A stretch of DNA of 64,000 nt from Vitrella brassicaformis (lineage: Eukaryota; Sar; Vitrellaceae). Below, piece after piece: positions 1-11,500 of the stretch. Made by a program: the position numbers and the translations under genes. Position 1 is the first letter of the stretch. Each line of letters opens with the position of its first letter. Where the stretch lies: NCBI GenBank assembly GCA_001179505.1, contig CDMY01000244.1, positions 62,001-126,000 on the forward strand. Direction: 5' to 3'. The notes below the pieces were generated by a model. It saw nothing but the letters and a program-made list of their open reading frames with translations. It was not told where the DNA came from and made no database searches.

Positions 1-1350
1 CTCGGATGGCAGCACGAACGTCATGTAGAGGGCACCTTTCCGCGTCCTCTCTATCATGATTGGTGTCGTCAGGTCCATCACCACGCCGCCATCAGTGTCG
101 GTCGTCGCTGTTGGTGGCTTGGGTGGTCTCTTGGCAGGGATTTGGGTGTCATTCATCATGCCCATGGCGCCAGAGTAAGACGTTCCGTTGGATGCTGCGG
201 TGGTGGACGCGCCGAGGGGGACGTTGTTGCCCAGATAGTAGGCCAGCAGCTTTCCCAGGGCCGTGCCGGTCGCGAGGAGGTCTGTCGTGATCTTGCCTGG
301 CGAGACCCGCCCCATCTTGACGCTTGCGATCGAGTATCCGCTGTAACGCCTCACCTCGTACTCATCAACCTGCAGACAGACAGACAGACAGACAGACACA
401 CCACACCACACCACACGCACACGCACACGCACACATGAATGAGCGAATGCATCGCGGCGGATACGCATTGCATTCATTCAGATAGTCGGTCCTTGTTTGT
501 TCTTTCATACCTTCCGTTCCAGTGAGTATCTGGGCGTTTCTATCCCCTGAGGCGTCCGCCTGAGTGCGTTCTTGCCCTCCCGCAGCAGAGGGGCAAGGGG
601 AAGGCCACGTCGAACAGCACGCAGCGACCGCCGCATCAACGGTGGCAACGACCGTGCCACTGACTGAGACGCGGTAGGGAGTCTCGCCACCACCTTGGTG
701 GTCAACTGGGGCATGTCGGAGGCCAACGTGGGCAGCAGGTCACGCAGCACCTGTCGCCGTAACGCCCCCAGATCCCGCCGCCGCGGCACGGCGCCCAACA
801 GAAGCGACACAATCTCACTGCGGATTTCAGGTGCTTGCTTCAACAGATCCTGTAAGGACGGACACGCGGTGTAGGGCGTGCCGTGCGTCAGTGGATGTGT
901 GGTTTGCCTTGCGTACATACCTGTGCTAGCACCGATCGCTGGCTCATGGTGGTTGCTGGCCGCAGGAGGTGGTCTATCTTTTCCTCCCACGACATCACTG
1001 ACATGACGACAAGGCAACACACATGGGTGCGGGCGGAGTGCAAACCACTGCCAGCGGGAGGTGCGCGTGTCACCCACCTGTGGCGTCGGGTGAAGCCAGG
1101 GGCGCTGCAGATTGCTGGTCCGGTGCAGAACGCAGACGAGTGAGCTGCGACATCCTGTCCGGCACATGCAGCAGGAAGGCTGACCCTCCGAAGCCTGCAA
1201 CACGCAAGTGCATGGAAGATGCACGGTTCCCCTTCCCCCTGCCGTCTGTCTGTAATCCTCACCAGGCCGATGTGCAGTCCTCGCTGCATGGGTGAGAGAG
1301 CGGGTGGAAAAGAAGCAAAGGACCAGACAGACAGAGATGGAGATTCGCAT
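1..1350 (-). CDS. SOUL/HEBP-family heme-binding protein, 3' end outside window
   Basis: Model exons are 1078-1350, 511-849 and 1-369 (running off the window), joined in phase 0. The second exon ends ETPRYSLERK and the third opens VDEYEVRRYSGYSIASVKM. This matches the SOUL pattern of a TPxY strand followed by YEvRxY. Further on, VVMDLTTPIIMER then LYMTFVLPSE matches the conserved MTxPV...FvlPs core. SOUL proteins bind tetrapyrroles; in algae some are plastid or eyespot proteins. The chosen start (ATG at 1350) gives a hydrophobic leader, MRISISVCLVLCFFS, that looks like a signal peptide, so secretory or plastid routing is possible. The family call rests on exons 2-3 and is firm. Exon 1 is less certain because its body is low in recognisable features. 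The gene is divergent from the SPATA20-like gene. Confidence 0.75.
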
Positions 1351-1413
1351 ATGGGCTGCCATATCGACACTGATGCCGCTGACACGCGGGAGATGATGAT
1401 GGCGGGATCTTGC

Positions 1414-1421
1414 AAGCTCGC
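1414..1421. promoter_or_regulatory. GCGAGCTT motif in the SOUL/SPATA20 divergent region
   Basis: The minus strand reads GGCGAGCTTGC, one base off the octamer TGCGAGCT found upstream of several other genes here and sharing the 10-mer GCGAGCTTGC with the elongase promoter near 35347. Its role as a promoter element is inferred only from this recurrence. Confidence 0.35.
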
Positions 1422-1673
1422 CTCGAAGCTGAGCTCGCGGATGCGATGACTCGTCCGCCGCAGTCTTTCTCCATCCAGATCTCTCATCTGCACCCATCTA
1501 TACGAGTTGCTTCACTGCAGCGGCTTTTCCTTCTGTCTGTCCTCGTTCTCGGTGTTCAGAGTGTGCCCAGCCGCCAGACCCACAGATCTCCGCATCGGCA
1601 TGAACCGCTGAGCCGTCGGGTAGACAGCCCTTCATCATCAGCCGCCCCGCTATCTCGTGCTTCTGTTGCATGG

Positions 1674-4600
1674 ATGCGTCCATCCATCCGCCGCTCTCTT
1701 CTGAGGTCTATTAGTACTGCTCCGTCTGATCAGAGGCTCATCATCAACAGAAGGCCGGCGGGGACAACGCGGGGATTTTCCTCATTCGTCGCTATGAGTG
1801 CAGCGGCTGCCACCGCGGCTGCCGAGCTTCCCTCGGCCAATGTGTTGTCGTCCGAGAAGAGTCCCTATCTGCTGCAGCACGCCCACAACCCCATCCACTG
1901 GTACCCCTGGGGCAGTGAGGCCTTCGCAAGGGCGCAGCGGGAGGACAAGCCGGTGTTCCTGAGTGTGGGGTACAGCACCTGCCACTGGTGCCACGTCATG
2001 GCGGAGGAGTCATTCGAGGATGCTGAAATCGCAAAGTTCCTCAATGAGAACTTCATCTCTATCAAGGTCAGGAACAGGCAGCTCTATCAGCTCGTGGGAG
2101 CGTCAACACCTAGTGCGATGTGTTTGGCTGGCAGGTTGATCGCGAGGAGCGTCCTGACGTCGACAACACGTACATGCAGTACATCATGGGCTTCACAGGG
2201 AGGGGAGGCTGGCCCATGAACGTCTTCTGCACACCACACGGTAGGTACAAACACTGGTAGATCGATCAGATAGATCAGCCGACCACTTGAGATGCATGGG
2301 ATGGCCATCGTCTGTCTAGTCATATCCGATGGATGCGATGCGATGCATGCTGCGATGCGCTAATGTAATCCAGGCAAGCCGTTCTTCGGCGGTTTGTATT
2401 GGCCTCCCGCGGACAAGACGGTGGAGTCGACAGGCCCCGACGGCGAGCTGCGCAGCACCGTCCGGATGGGTTTCCTGACCATACTCACCAAGATACTCGA
2501 CGTGTGGAACAACAACAGGGACAAGATTGAGGATGACTCCACCGCCATTGTGGATGCTCTACAGCAGGTGAGGTGCCTACACTAACTACATGAAATGCAT
2601 TGACGAGCGGAGAATGGATGAATGAGCTATGGATCTGATCGTCTGAGTGAGTGAGTGCTATGTCATTCATGTCTGTGCTGTGTGTGTCATGTACGTCAGG
2701 CTGAGATGCGGGGCAACTCGAAGACAGCCTTCGCGGAGACCCTGGAAGACATCGTCAAGTGAGTGCATTGATGGCCAGCCATCACACACCACACATCCGT
2801 GCCATCTCACTCATGTTGTCCCTTGTCTGTCTGCCGTGTGTGTGTGGCCTTGCCTTGCAGCATGTACAAGATCCACGTCTTGTCATCCGAGATAGAGGAG
2901 GCGTTCGACACCCAATGGGGGGGATTCGGCCCAGCGCCCAAATTCCCCAGACCAGTGCTGCTGCAGTACCTGTTGCGTGTGTACTTCCGGCTTTCGTCCA
3001 CCCCAGCAATGAGGGAAGACCCCGCCACTGCCGAGAAGGCGGCCAAGATGCTGCACATGGTGACCCACACGCTCACCAAGATGGCGCAGGGCGGCATGTA
3101 CGATCACCTGGGTGGCGGCTTCCACCGCTACTCGGTCGACCAGATCTGGCACGTCCCCCACTTCGAGAAGATGCAGTACGACCAGAGCCAGCTCGTCGCC
3201 ATCTACACCGACGCCTACAAGATCCTCAACAAGGAGGGGGCGAGCAGGAGCACCGAGGCAAAGCTGTACAAGGGCATTGTGCAGGAGACCATCGCCTATG
3301 TGCTGCGGGAGCTGCGGGACACCAAGGGTGGCTTCTACTGCGCACAGGACGCCGACAGTGTGGCGGCCAGCGGCGAGCACAAGGGAGAGAAGAAGGAGGG
3401 CGCCTTCTACGTGTGGACCAGACCACAGGTCGGGGGGAACGACCAACGGCGGGCGCTGCGGTCGGTCAGGACCTGACTGACGTGCGTGTTGGTCGACTGG
3501 GTGGAATGCAGGTTGTGGAGGTGCTTGAGGGTGCGTCTGTGGACGGCCTGAGTGCTGACGATCGCCGGGAGATGATCGACCTCTTCTGCCACGTCTTCGG
3601 CATCACCGACGAGGGCAACGTTAAGCCATTCAGCCAGGTGGGCAAGGCACTCACGAGAGAGCGACATGGATGGCACCACATCATTTCCCTCCCTGACGTG
3701 ACGTCCGTTGTGTTTAACAGAGCGACCCCATTGGCGAGTTCAAGGGGCAGAACGTGCTCTTCCAGAACGGCTCCTTCCCGTCCCTGGTGGAGAGCTTCTA
3801 CGAGCAGCGGGAGAGGGAGGCCGACATGGACCGTGCCAAGTCGCTCATCTCGACGGCTAAGTCGCTTCTCTTTGCGCACCGCAGGGGCCGCCCCGCCCCT
3901 GGATGTGACGACAAAGTGCTGACCGGATGGAACGGCCTCATGATATCGGCACTGGGTATTCCAGGAAACACCACACCGGCCGCGAGAACGAACGATGGAA
4001 TCAAAAGCGCACCTGTGTTGTGTGATGTGGTGTGTGTAGCTGGTGCGCATGGCGTGGTCGAGCCCCCTTCTGGCCAGCCGGCCGATCTCTATCTCACGCG
4101 AGCCATAGAGGCGGCCGACTTCATCCGCACACACATGATGGAGAGGACCACAGTGATGACGACAGTGGGGGGCAAGGAGAGGCCAGCCGAGGTGCTGCTG
4201 CTCTACCGAGCCTACCGGGAGGGCCGTGGTCGTGTGTTGGGTTTCTGCGACGACTATGCATTCTACGTCCAGGCCCTGCTGGACCTTTATGAGGCCTCAG
4301 GCGGCGACCTGCAGTGGCTCAGGCTCGCCAAAGAAGTCCTCGAGTCACAGGTGCGAATGGATGGATGGACACAGGACAGGGGACGGGTGAAGGGGGCGGA
4401 ACAGACCAGTGAGTGCAGTGCGGGATATGTGTGTGTGTGTGTGTGTGTGTGTGTTGAGGCAGGTTCTCCTGTTTTGGGATGAGGAGGGAGGTTTCTGGAG
4501 CGAGCCGCAGATGGCATCGTCCTCCCACGCCCCCACGACCACCACCCTCACCAACATCACCGACCCCTCCAGCCCCCTGGGCGTCTTCCTCAGGACCAAA

Positions 4601-5196
4601 TACGTCTACGACGGCGCGGAGCCGTCGCCCAACGGCGTGAGTGCAATGAATTTGCTGAGGATGGATGCACTGCTGCAGCGTCAGGACAAGCAGGGGGTGG
4701 AGCACGACAGCCCATACCTGAGGAAGGCCAGGCTGCTGCTGGGCACCCTGTTCGAGAAGATGCCTGGGGAGGGCATGCCGCAGATGTACGTGGCCGCCGA
4801 CTGGCTCACATGGAGAGATGAACTCGCCATCAAACAGGTCGGTCGCTGCAGCCAGCCATGCATCCATCCATCCATCTGATCTGCCCTGGGCAAGGCCAGC
4901 ACATCCCTCACCTCCACGTGTGTGTCTCGCCTCGCCCGCCTCAGATATTGTTCTTGGGTGACCAGTCGTCTGTTGAGGCGCTCCATCGGGCGTTCAAGTC
5001 GCGGTTTCTGCCCACGAGTGTGGTGCACTTCATGACGTCGGGCGAGCAGAGGGAGTTTTTTCGCGACGCGACGCCGCACCTGACAGATGAGGAGGGTGGT
5101 GGGGATGTGAAGCCCCAGATGGTCGTGTGTGAGGGCCGGACGTGCCAGCGGCCATGCATGACTGTCGACGATGTACATGCGCTGCTTGACAGATAG
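1674..5196 (+). CDS. SPATA20/YyaL-type thioredoxin-domain protein (DUF255), mitochondrial leader
   Basis: Exons: 1674-2066, 2135-2240, 2374-2567, 2700-2758, 2861-3428, 3512-3637, 3721-3955, 4040-4350, 4463-4837, 4945-5196; all join in phase to give 872 residues. The N-terminal thioredoxin-like domain shows [17 protein letters not shown], the CHWC redox motif in STCHWCHVM, and [10 protein letters not shown] with [10 protein letters not shown]. The rest matches the (alpha/alpha)6 glycosidase-like part, with [34 protein letters not shown] and GFCDDYAF. Family members are conserved from bacteria to animals, but their reaction is unknown. The start at 1674 gives an Arg-rich leader without acidic residues ([14 protein letters not shown]), typical of a mitochondrial presequence. 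In-frame ATGs also exist at 1446 and 1794. Confidence 0.93.
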
Positions 5197-6302
5197 ATAG
5201 GGATGGCTGGCTAAGGAGGGAGGGAGGGAGGGAGGGAGATTGATGGGATGGACACGACACCTACTTGATTTGACTTGGGACGCGTAAGTGAGTGAGTGAT
5301 CGAGATACCTTAAGCTGCTCGCACGATAGACAGCTTCATGTCGAGGCCAATCAAAGCTTTGACGTGTAGTCTTCTCATAGTATCCATGCCATGCTATGCA
5401 CTCATTCGTTCCTTACACAACACACCACACCACATCACATGTACAGGAAGGGAGAACAGTAGGTGTCCAGTGGCCAGTAAGCCAGTCATCCATCGGTCAT
5501 GTCATGCAGCCAAGGAGGGGTCAATCGGATGCATGGCATTGCAGGCAGCGGGCGCGGCAGGCATAAGCAAGCCACATTTGATATAATTCTGAGTCGTTCC
5601 GGAGCTCGAACGAAAACAAAAACAAGACAAACGTAAAGCGAATTCCAACGGTGGAGGGCCCGCGACTCGAGCCGACGTGACAGAGCGAGACATGCATGGA
5701 GTGCGGTGAAGCAAGAAAAATATGGAGCGAGGGAGGGGAGGAAGCTGTGTGGTATAAAACTGACCATCAAGCTAGAGACCCCTTCCAACAACAAACAGCA
5801 AGCCGTTGTGCGAGTGAGGGTGGCTCACTCAGGCCTTCACAACCGCTCGCTATCCGTTGAATCGCGTGTGTGCACCTTCATGGACATGGAATTGAAACAA
5901 ATAAGGTCTAGGTTTCCTTCGTCTCGTGGATGGGTGGGATGGATACACGGGAGCTTCAGCCAATTCAGCCAGCCAGTACAAAAGCGTCAACCAAAACACT
6001 ATGGTCCCTCCCTCCCTCGTATGTCATGTCATGTCTCCCGGAGCCTCGTGGTACATACTTCATACTTACGAAGCAGCAAGCACACACAGCGACTCCACTC
6101 ACGTGTGCTACATGTAGGAGCGTTCCCTTGTCACTACCAAAAACGAATGTCATGACCAAAAAGCGTCACAACAATCAATCAATCAATCGATCACCGCAGG
6201 AAATGACTGACGCACATAGGTACGGGTGGACACCGGACTGGCCGCTTCAAAAAGGTGCTGGTTCCATCCTCTCTCGTCAGCGAGCCGTGCGTGGTGGGCA
6301 GT

Positions 6303-6340
6303 GAATGCCATGCCATGCCATGCCATGCCATGCCATGCCG
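6303..6340. repeat. (ATGCC)n pentanucleotide microsatellite
   Basis: About seven copies of the unit ATGCC run without interruption. It lies about 90 bases from the assembly gap. Confidence 0.9.
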
Positions 6341-6429
6341 TGTATGCCCCCTTAAACTCAACACGGCACGCACAACACACACACGCACGCGCACACATGC
6401 ACAAGCAGATCTTCCCCCCCCCCCCGGCA

Positions 6430-6729
6430 NNNNNNNNNNNNNNNNNNNNNNNNNNNNNNNNNNNNNNNNNNNNNNNNNNNNNNNNNNNNNNNNNNNNNNN
6501 NNNNNNNNNNNNNNNNNNNNNNNNNNNNNNNNNNNNNNNNNNNNNNNNNNNNNNNNNNNNNNNNNNNNNNNNNNNNNNNNNNNNNNNNNNNNNNNNNNNN
6601 NNNNNNNNNNNNNNNNNNNNNNNNNNNNNNNNNNNNNNNNNNNNNNNNNNNNNNNNNNNNNNNNNNNNNNNNNNNNNNNNNNNNNNNNNNNNNNNNNNNN
6701 NNNNNNNNNNNNNNNNNNNNNNNNNNNNN
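6430..6729. other. Assembly gap, 300 N
   Basis: Exactly 300 N. Both flanks carry the same string, a run of about ten or more C followed by GGCA, so the two contig ends may overlap rather than be separated by unknown sequence. Confidence 0.97.
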
Positions 6730-7361
6730 CCCCCCCCCCCCGGCAATCCGATCCATGCACACATGTATACAATGCAGTGTAATGTACCGTACTGATTGAC
6801 GTGACGAGGCCAGTAAGGTAAGTAGCATAGCAAGGCACGTCACGTACGTACGTACCCGTACTTATCGATCTCCTCCTTCCCTCCAGCTTACTGGCCGCTG
6901 CGATACACACACATCTCACTCACAAGTCCAGAGCAGACAGAGCACATATGCAGGCCAGGCCTGCCACGGCACGGCACGGTAGGTAGGTAGGTACGTACAT
7001 CTGCGTATTTACGTACGTTTTAAGCAAGGAGAGATAGAGAGATACCACACCACATACAATACAATACACACACACACACACACGCCCACACACCATGCAA
7101 TCCACACCAATGCAGTCAGTACACAGCACCACAAGACGACAAAGATAGAGCAGGATTCGCATGAGACAGACTGCATCCATCCATCCATCAAGACCAATGG
7201 TATGGACGCAACCAATGCGACAACACATCACACAAAACTGTACAGCGCTCTCCACACACCCACATGCATCGCAAGGGCCCCAAAGATATACTTATTCATT
7301 CTGCCCTGCCTGTCTCGATCCTCTATACACATCGTCCCCTTCCAGGCAGCCCCTCTCTCAC

Positions 7362-8540
7362 TTATCGCCTGAAGCTTGGCGCACACCCGACGTTCATGCT
7401 TCGGCGCGCCTTGCTGCAGCTCTTGCCCTTGATGCTGGCCTTGGTCAGGGCGTCAAAACGCTGGTCCTCCTCGTCAAGGGCGAAGTCACCAATGGATGCG
7501 GGCACCGACTTGATGGCGCTCAGCCGGCTCCTGTTGGCGAGTACCATCCTCCACATGGCCTGGGACGACCGGCGGGAGAGGGGGGAGAGATTGAGCTTCC
7601 TGTACAGCCGCTTGACGCGGTCCACGGGATTCTTCAAGAGGTCACTCAGCGTCACGTCGGCGAACTGGGCCTTGAGGTGCGGGTTGCGCCTCCTGAAGTC
7701 AGCCGCGGCCTTGGCGTTGGTCGCCATCTGGTGAAGCTCCCTCTCGGCCACCTTGGATGCGTCGACACTCATCAGGCCACGGCGGAGGGACAGCACCTCC
7801 TGACACCGACCAGCAACCGTCTCGCTCCCATCCCTGACATCATACACGCAGGCAGAAAAACCAACCAACATGATAAGGATGACCATCAACATACATACGT
7901 TTCGTTCCTTCCTTGTGCGTTCCCCTACGTACCTGTGGGCGAAGATGACCTTAGCGTCAGGGTATGTCGCCAAGATATCGTCGAGGTGGCCCACATGGTC
8001 TGTCGAAGCCAGGAGCCACCTCTTGTGCTCGCATCCGTGCTGCCACTGCAGGTGCTGCAGGAAGGTCTTATGGAATGCGTAGCCCTCCTGCGCCTCGGAC
8101 CCACTGTTGTCTGACAGCCACGACTCGTACTCGGGGGCGTCGAATTGCGTCGCCAGGAAACTGTCTCGCAGCGAGTTTTGCAGTATCATTGAGTCGTCGA
8201 ACGCCATGTCGGCTTTGCGAGGGCCGAGGCGGTTGAGGTAGTCGTTGGAACCAAACATCAGGTCCATGGCCACCTGGGCTGGTGCAAGGCGACAATCCTG
8301 CACACACATACACCCAAAGACATGAAGGACAGCAAGAGGTAAGTAAGGGATAGGACTCGTCGGTTGAGCATCTTCTCTCTTCCCCTCACTCACCGCTTCG
8401 GATGATGCCTGCACGAACTCTCCATGCTCGCCGAAGGGGTGAAGCATCTCACTGAATGTCGGCGCCCTGTTGCCCTCATCGCAGGCCAGCAGCTGCTGCG
8501 TGAGAGTCACCGACACTCGGTCGAAGCCGACAATGAACAG
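7362..8540 (-). other. Domain: C-terminal sulfotransferase-like domain, altered PAPS motifs
   Basis: Residues ~3815-4145. The fold is recognisable from PLFIVGFDRVSVTLTQQLLA, which aligns with the PIFIVGxxRxGTT/S start of Sulfotransfer_3 proteins. Also seen are FLQHLQWQHG, RWLLASTDHVGHLDDIL (usual form WVLKSPxHLxxLDxLL) and VIFAHRDGSETV (usual HRDP). The 5'-phosphosulfate loop has lost the RxGTT/S consensus and the KSP Lys-Ser-Pro is AST. PAPS binding is therefore doubtful. It may be a divergent enzyme or a structural remnant. Confidence 0.75.
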
Positions 8541-11500
8541 GGGCTGCTTGATCTGCTGGCGCCGGATGGCGGGGTGGGTGTGGGCCCTGTCAGCCATGTG
8601 CAGGAGGTTGCAGAAGGTCTGGCGCACTCTCTGCGCTAGCAGGAACTTGCCCAGGAAGGTCATGTTATGGCTCTCCTTGAGTGCCGACTCCATCAGGACA
8701 CCAGCAGCCTCAAGCACATCCTCCTCGCCACTCAGCTGCCTTAGGCCCGTCTGTCGCCGAACCATGTCGAGCAGCGCCTTCGGCTCCAGGGTGAGGGCCT
8801 TGGCATCACTGGGCAGCAGCTCCTGGCTGATGAGGTAGCGGAAGGACGCTTCCATGAGCTCCTTGGCGCCAGGCCAGCTGACCTCGATGTCCTCTGACGC
8901 ATTGGATGTGCGGATGGGGACCTCTGTGCGCTCCGCTGCGACGTCGTCGTACCAGTACTTCTGCCAGTGCCGCATGACGGGCACGTGGTTGAAGATTGGC
9001 GACTCGGGGCCCCTCGCCTTGATGGCCGCCGTGAAGTCCTCGAAGCTCACGGGCTTGATGGGCAGGCCCCAGGCTGCAGTCCAAGCCACCAGCTGCGACC
9101 TGATGGAAGCAAACGAGACGACACGACACATGAGCAATGCGAAATCAATGCCCTTGTGTGTCTCGTTGTTTGCTTACTCGGTGAGAGCGGCTGGGTTGGC
9201 GAGGTGGTAGAACCAGTGCTTTCTGTTCTCCTTGAAGGAGAGGGCGACGATCAGCTCGGCGACCATGTCGATGGGGGTGTTGTTGGCCCAGCTGGCAGAC
9301 TGCGGGAAGACACCCTCCTGGATGTAGCTCATGATGAGGGCAGTGGCGATATTGGACATGCCCGTGAAGCCAGTCGAGATGGCCATGTTGGTGTTGGGCA
9401 GCCGGTAGATGGTCACTGGCAGCCCCTGGTCACGTGCCTCCCTAAGCACCTCCTCGCACACGTACTTGCTCCAGGGGTAGCCCATCTGCTGTGGCGGGAA
9501 AACCTTGGTCATGTCCTCGATGGACGGCGGGGCGCCCTCCACGAGCTCCTCATCGGCAAACTCCTTGGTGAAATTGGAATCTGTTCAAACACAACAGCAG
9601 ATAAAAAGAATTCACGAATGGATGGATGGATGGATGGAAGGTGTGGCGGCGTCACTGCGTGTCGTGTGTGTCTTCTGCCTCACTCACCGAATGCCGGGAA
9701 GATGCCCAGCGTGGAGACGAAGTGCAGGGGCTTGATGCGGTCACAGGTGCAGAGCTCGATCATGAAGAGGAGGGGGAGGGTGTTGGCCAGTCGCGCGCGG
9801 CTGTACGCCTGGTACAGGCTGATGTTGGCGCCAGTGTGGTACACCGCGTCGATGGTTTCGCAGAGAGTTGAGAACTTCTCCTGCCCCAGACCAAAGAGCT
9901 CCTTGCTCAAGTCGCCCAACAGCACCACAATCCGAGCAGCCCACTCCTCCTTCCAAATCTTGGCCTCCACGCAGGCCTCCCTGATGCGCTCCATCCCCTC
10001 CTTGTGGTTCTTGGCACGGACGATACAGTGGACGGTGAGTCTCTTGCCGTCCACATTCCTCTCGAGAAGCGAGGCAAGCTGGAAACGGCCCACAATGCCG
10101 GTCACCCCGGTCAGCAGCACGTTGCTGTACTCGTGAGGCTGCTTGGCCGGTGCCGCCCCAGAGAGATCGATGCTCAGGTTTGCCTTGAGCTCAGCAAGGT
10201 CATCAAGGGGATGGATGGCGGCGTCGCTGGCCGTGCGCTTGGCCGACGTAGAGCGGGTGGTGCTGATGAAGCTGATGTCAGGGACGACGTGTGCGGTGTC
10301 CATCTCCTGCGCCTGCTCGAGGATGAACTTGGACATGGTGCTGATGGTGGGGTTGTCGAAGAGCAGGGTGGGCGACAGGGTGATGCCCGTCATCTTCCTG
10401 ACCGAGTTGCGCAGCTCGATCACGGCGCGTGAGTCGAGGCCCATCTCCATGAGTGGCGTGTCCAGGGCGAGTGTGGTGCTGGAGATGTCCTGCACGACCT
10501 CCATGACCAGGTGCGACATGTCGTCCTGGCTGATCATCTTGAGGTCGATGCTGCTCTTGTCGGAGATGAAGGTCGTCACGTGGCTGTCCGGGGTCACCTC
10601 GCCGTCTGGCTGAGGTGAGTCATCAGCTCCGCGCACCCGATGGCTGTTGTCGCCTTTGGCGGCGGTGCCACTAGGCTTCTTGGGTGAGTCATCCTCCAAA
10701 CCGGCTCCCTTCCAGGTGAAGGCCTGGTGGTTCCACGTCACGGGATTGTCCATCCAGTCCTCCCCTTCCTCCAGCCAAGGCCGGGACACCTTGCCCACTC
10801 TCGCCTCAACCGTCACGTAGGCGTTGGAGCCACCGAAGCCGTAAGCGCCTGTGCCGCCGATGAGGGTGCCCGTCTCGCGGGTCGCTTCGGTCGGCACGAG
10901 CTTGACACCTCCGCCCTCCTCGACCGGCATGATGAAGGGGAAGTCTCCCGCCGAGTCGATCTGGGGCGACAGCTGCTTGAGATGCAGATTGGGAGGCGCC
11001 ATGCCGTGGCGCAGCGTCAAGATGAGCTTGATCAAGTTGGCAATGCCCGTGGCGCCTTCCGTGTGCCCAATGTTGGTCTTGAGGGCCCCCAAGACAAGAG
11101 GCGACGAGGCAGGCCGCTTGCCGAACACACTCTTGAGGGCGCCCATCTCGATGGCGTCGCCCATGATCGTCCCAGTGCCATGCACCTCGGCGTAGCTGAA
11201 AGCGCTCGGCGACAGGTTGGCTTGGTTGAGGGTGTCGCGGATGAGGAGCTGCTGTGCGGGGCCGGAGGGGGCGGTGAGGGAGGCCGAGACGGCGTTGTGG
11301 CTGGTGGCGCTACCGCGGATGATCGCGAAGGGCTCGGCTGCCTTGGGGCGGTCGAGGCGCTGCAGGTAGGCAGCCCCGACACCCTCACCACGGGTGTAGC
11401 CATTGGCGGCGGAGTCGAAGGTCTTCACCTGCCCATCCGCAGACAGAAGCTGAGCCCTGCACACACACACGCAAACACACAGGCGGACGGACAATGAGTG

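Larger units (their letters stand above)
5197..7361. other. Intergenic region with simple repeats and an assembly gap
   Basis: This lies between the convergent 3' ends of the SPATA20-like gene and the megasynthase. I see no coding region with family similarity or in-phase splicing. It holds a (GGGA)n tract at about 5216-5238, an (ATGCC)n tract at 6303-6340, ACGT-rich palindromic runs near 6841-6856 and 7000-7018, and a (CA)n tract near 7066-7082, besides the N gap. Confidence 0.6.

Noticed and set aside
883-1449. Plus-strand open frames opposite the SOUL gene
   Set aside because: They are shadows of the minus-strand exons and intron, with no similarity of their own.
1410-1673. Longer N-terminus for the SPATA20-like gene from 1446
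   Set aside because: The extra residues lack any targeting or domain pattern and overlap the likely promoter; the ATG at 1674 gives a standard mitochondrial leader.
6191-6919. Long open frames spanning the N gap
   Set aside because: Unknown bases are read as open sequence; the flanks have no coding features.
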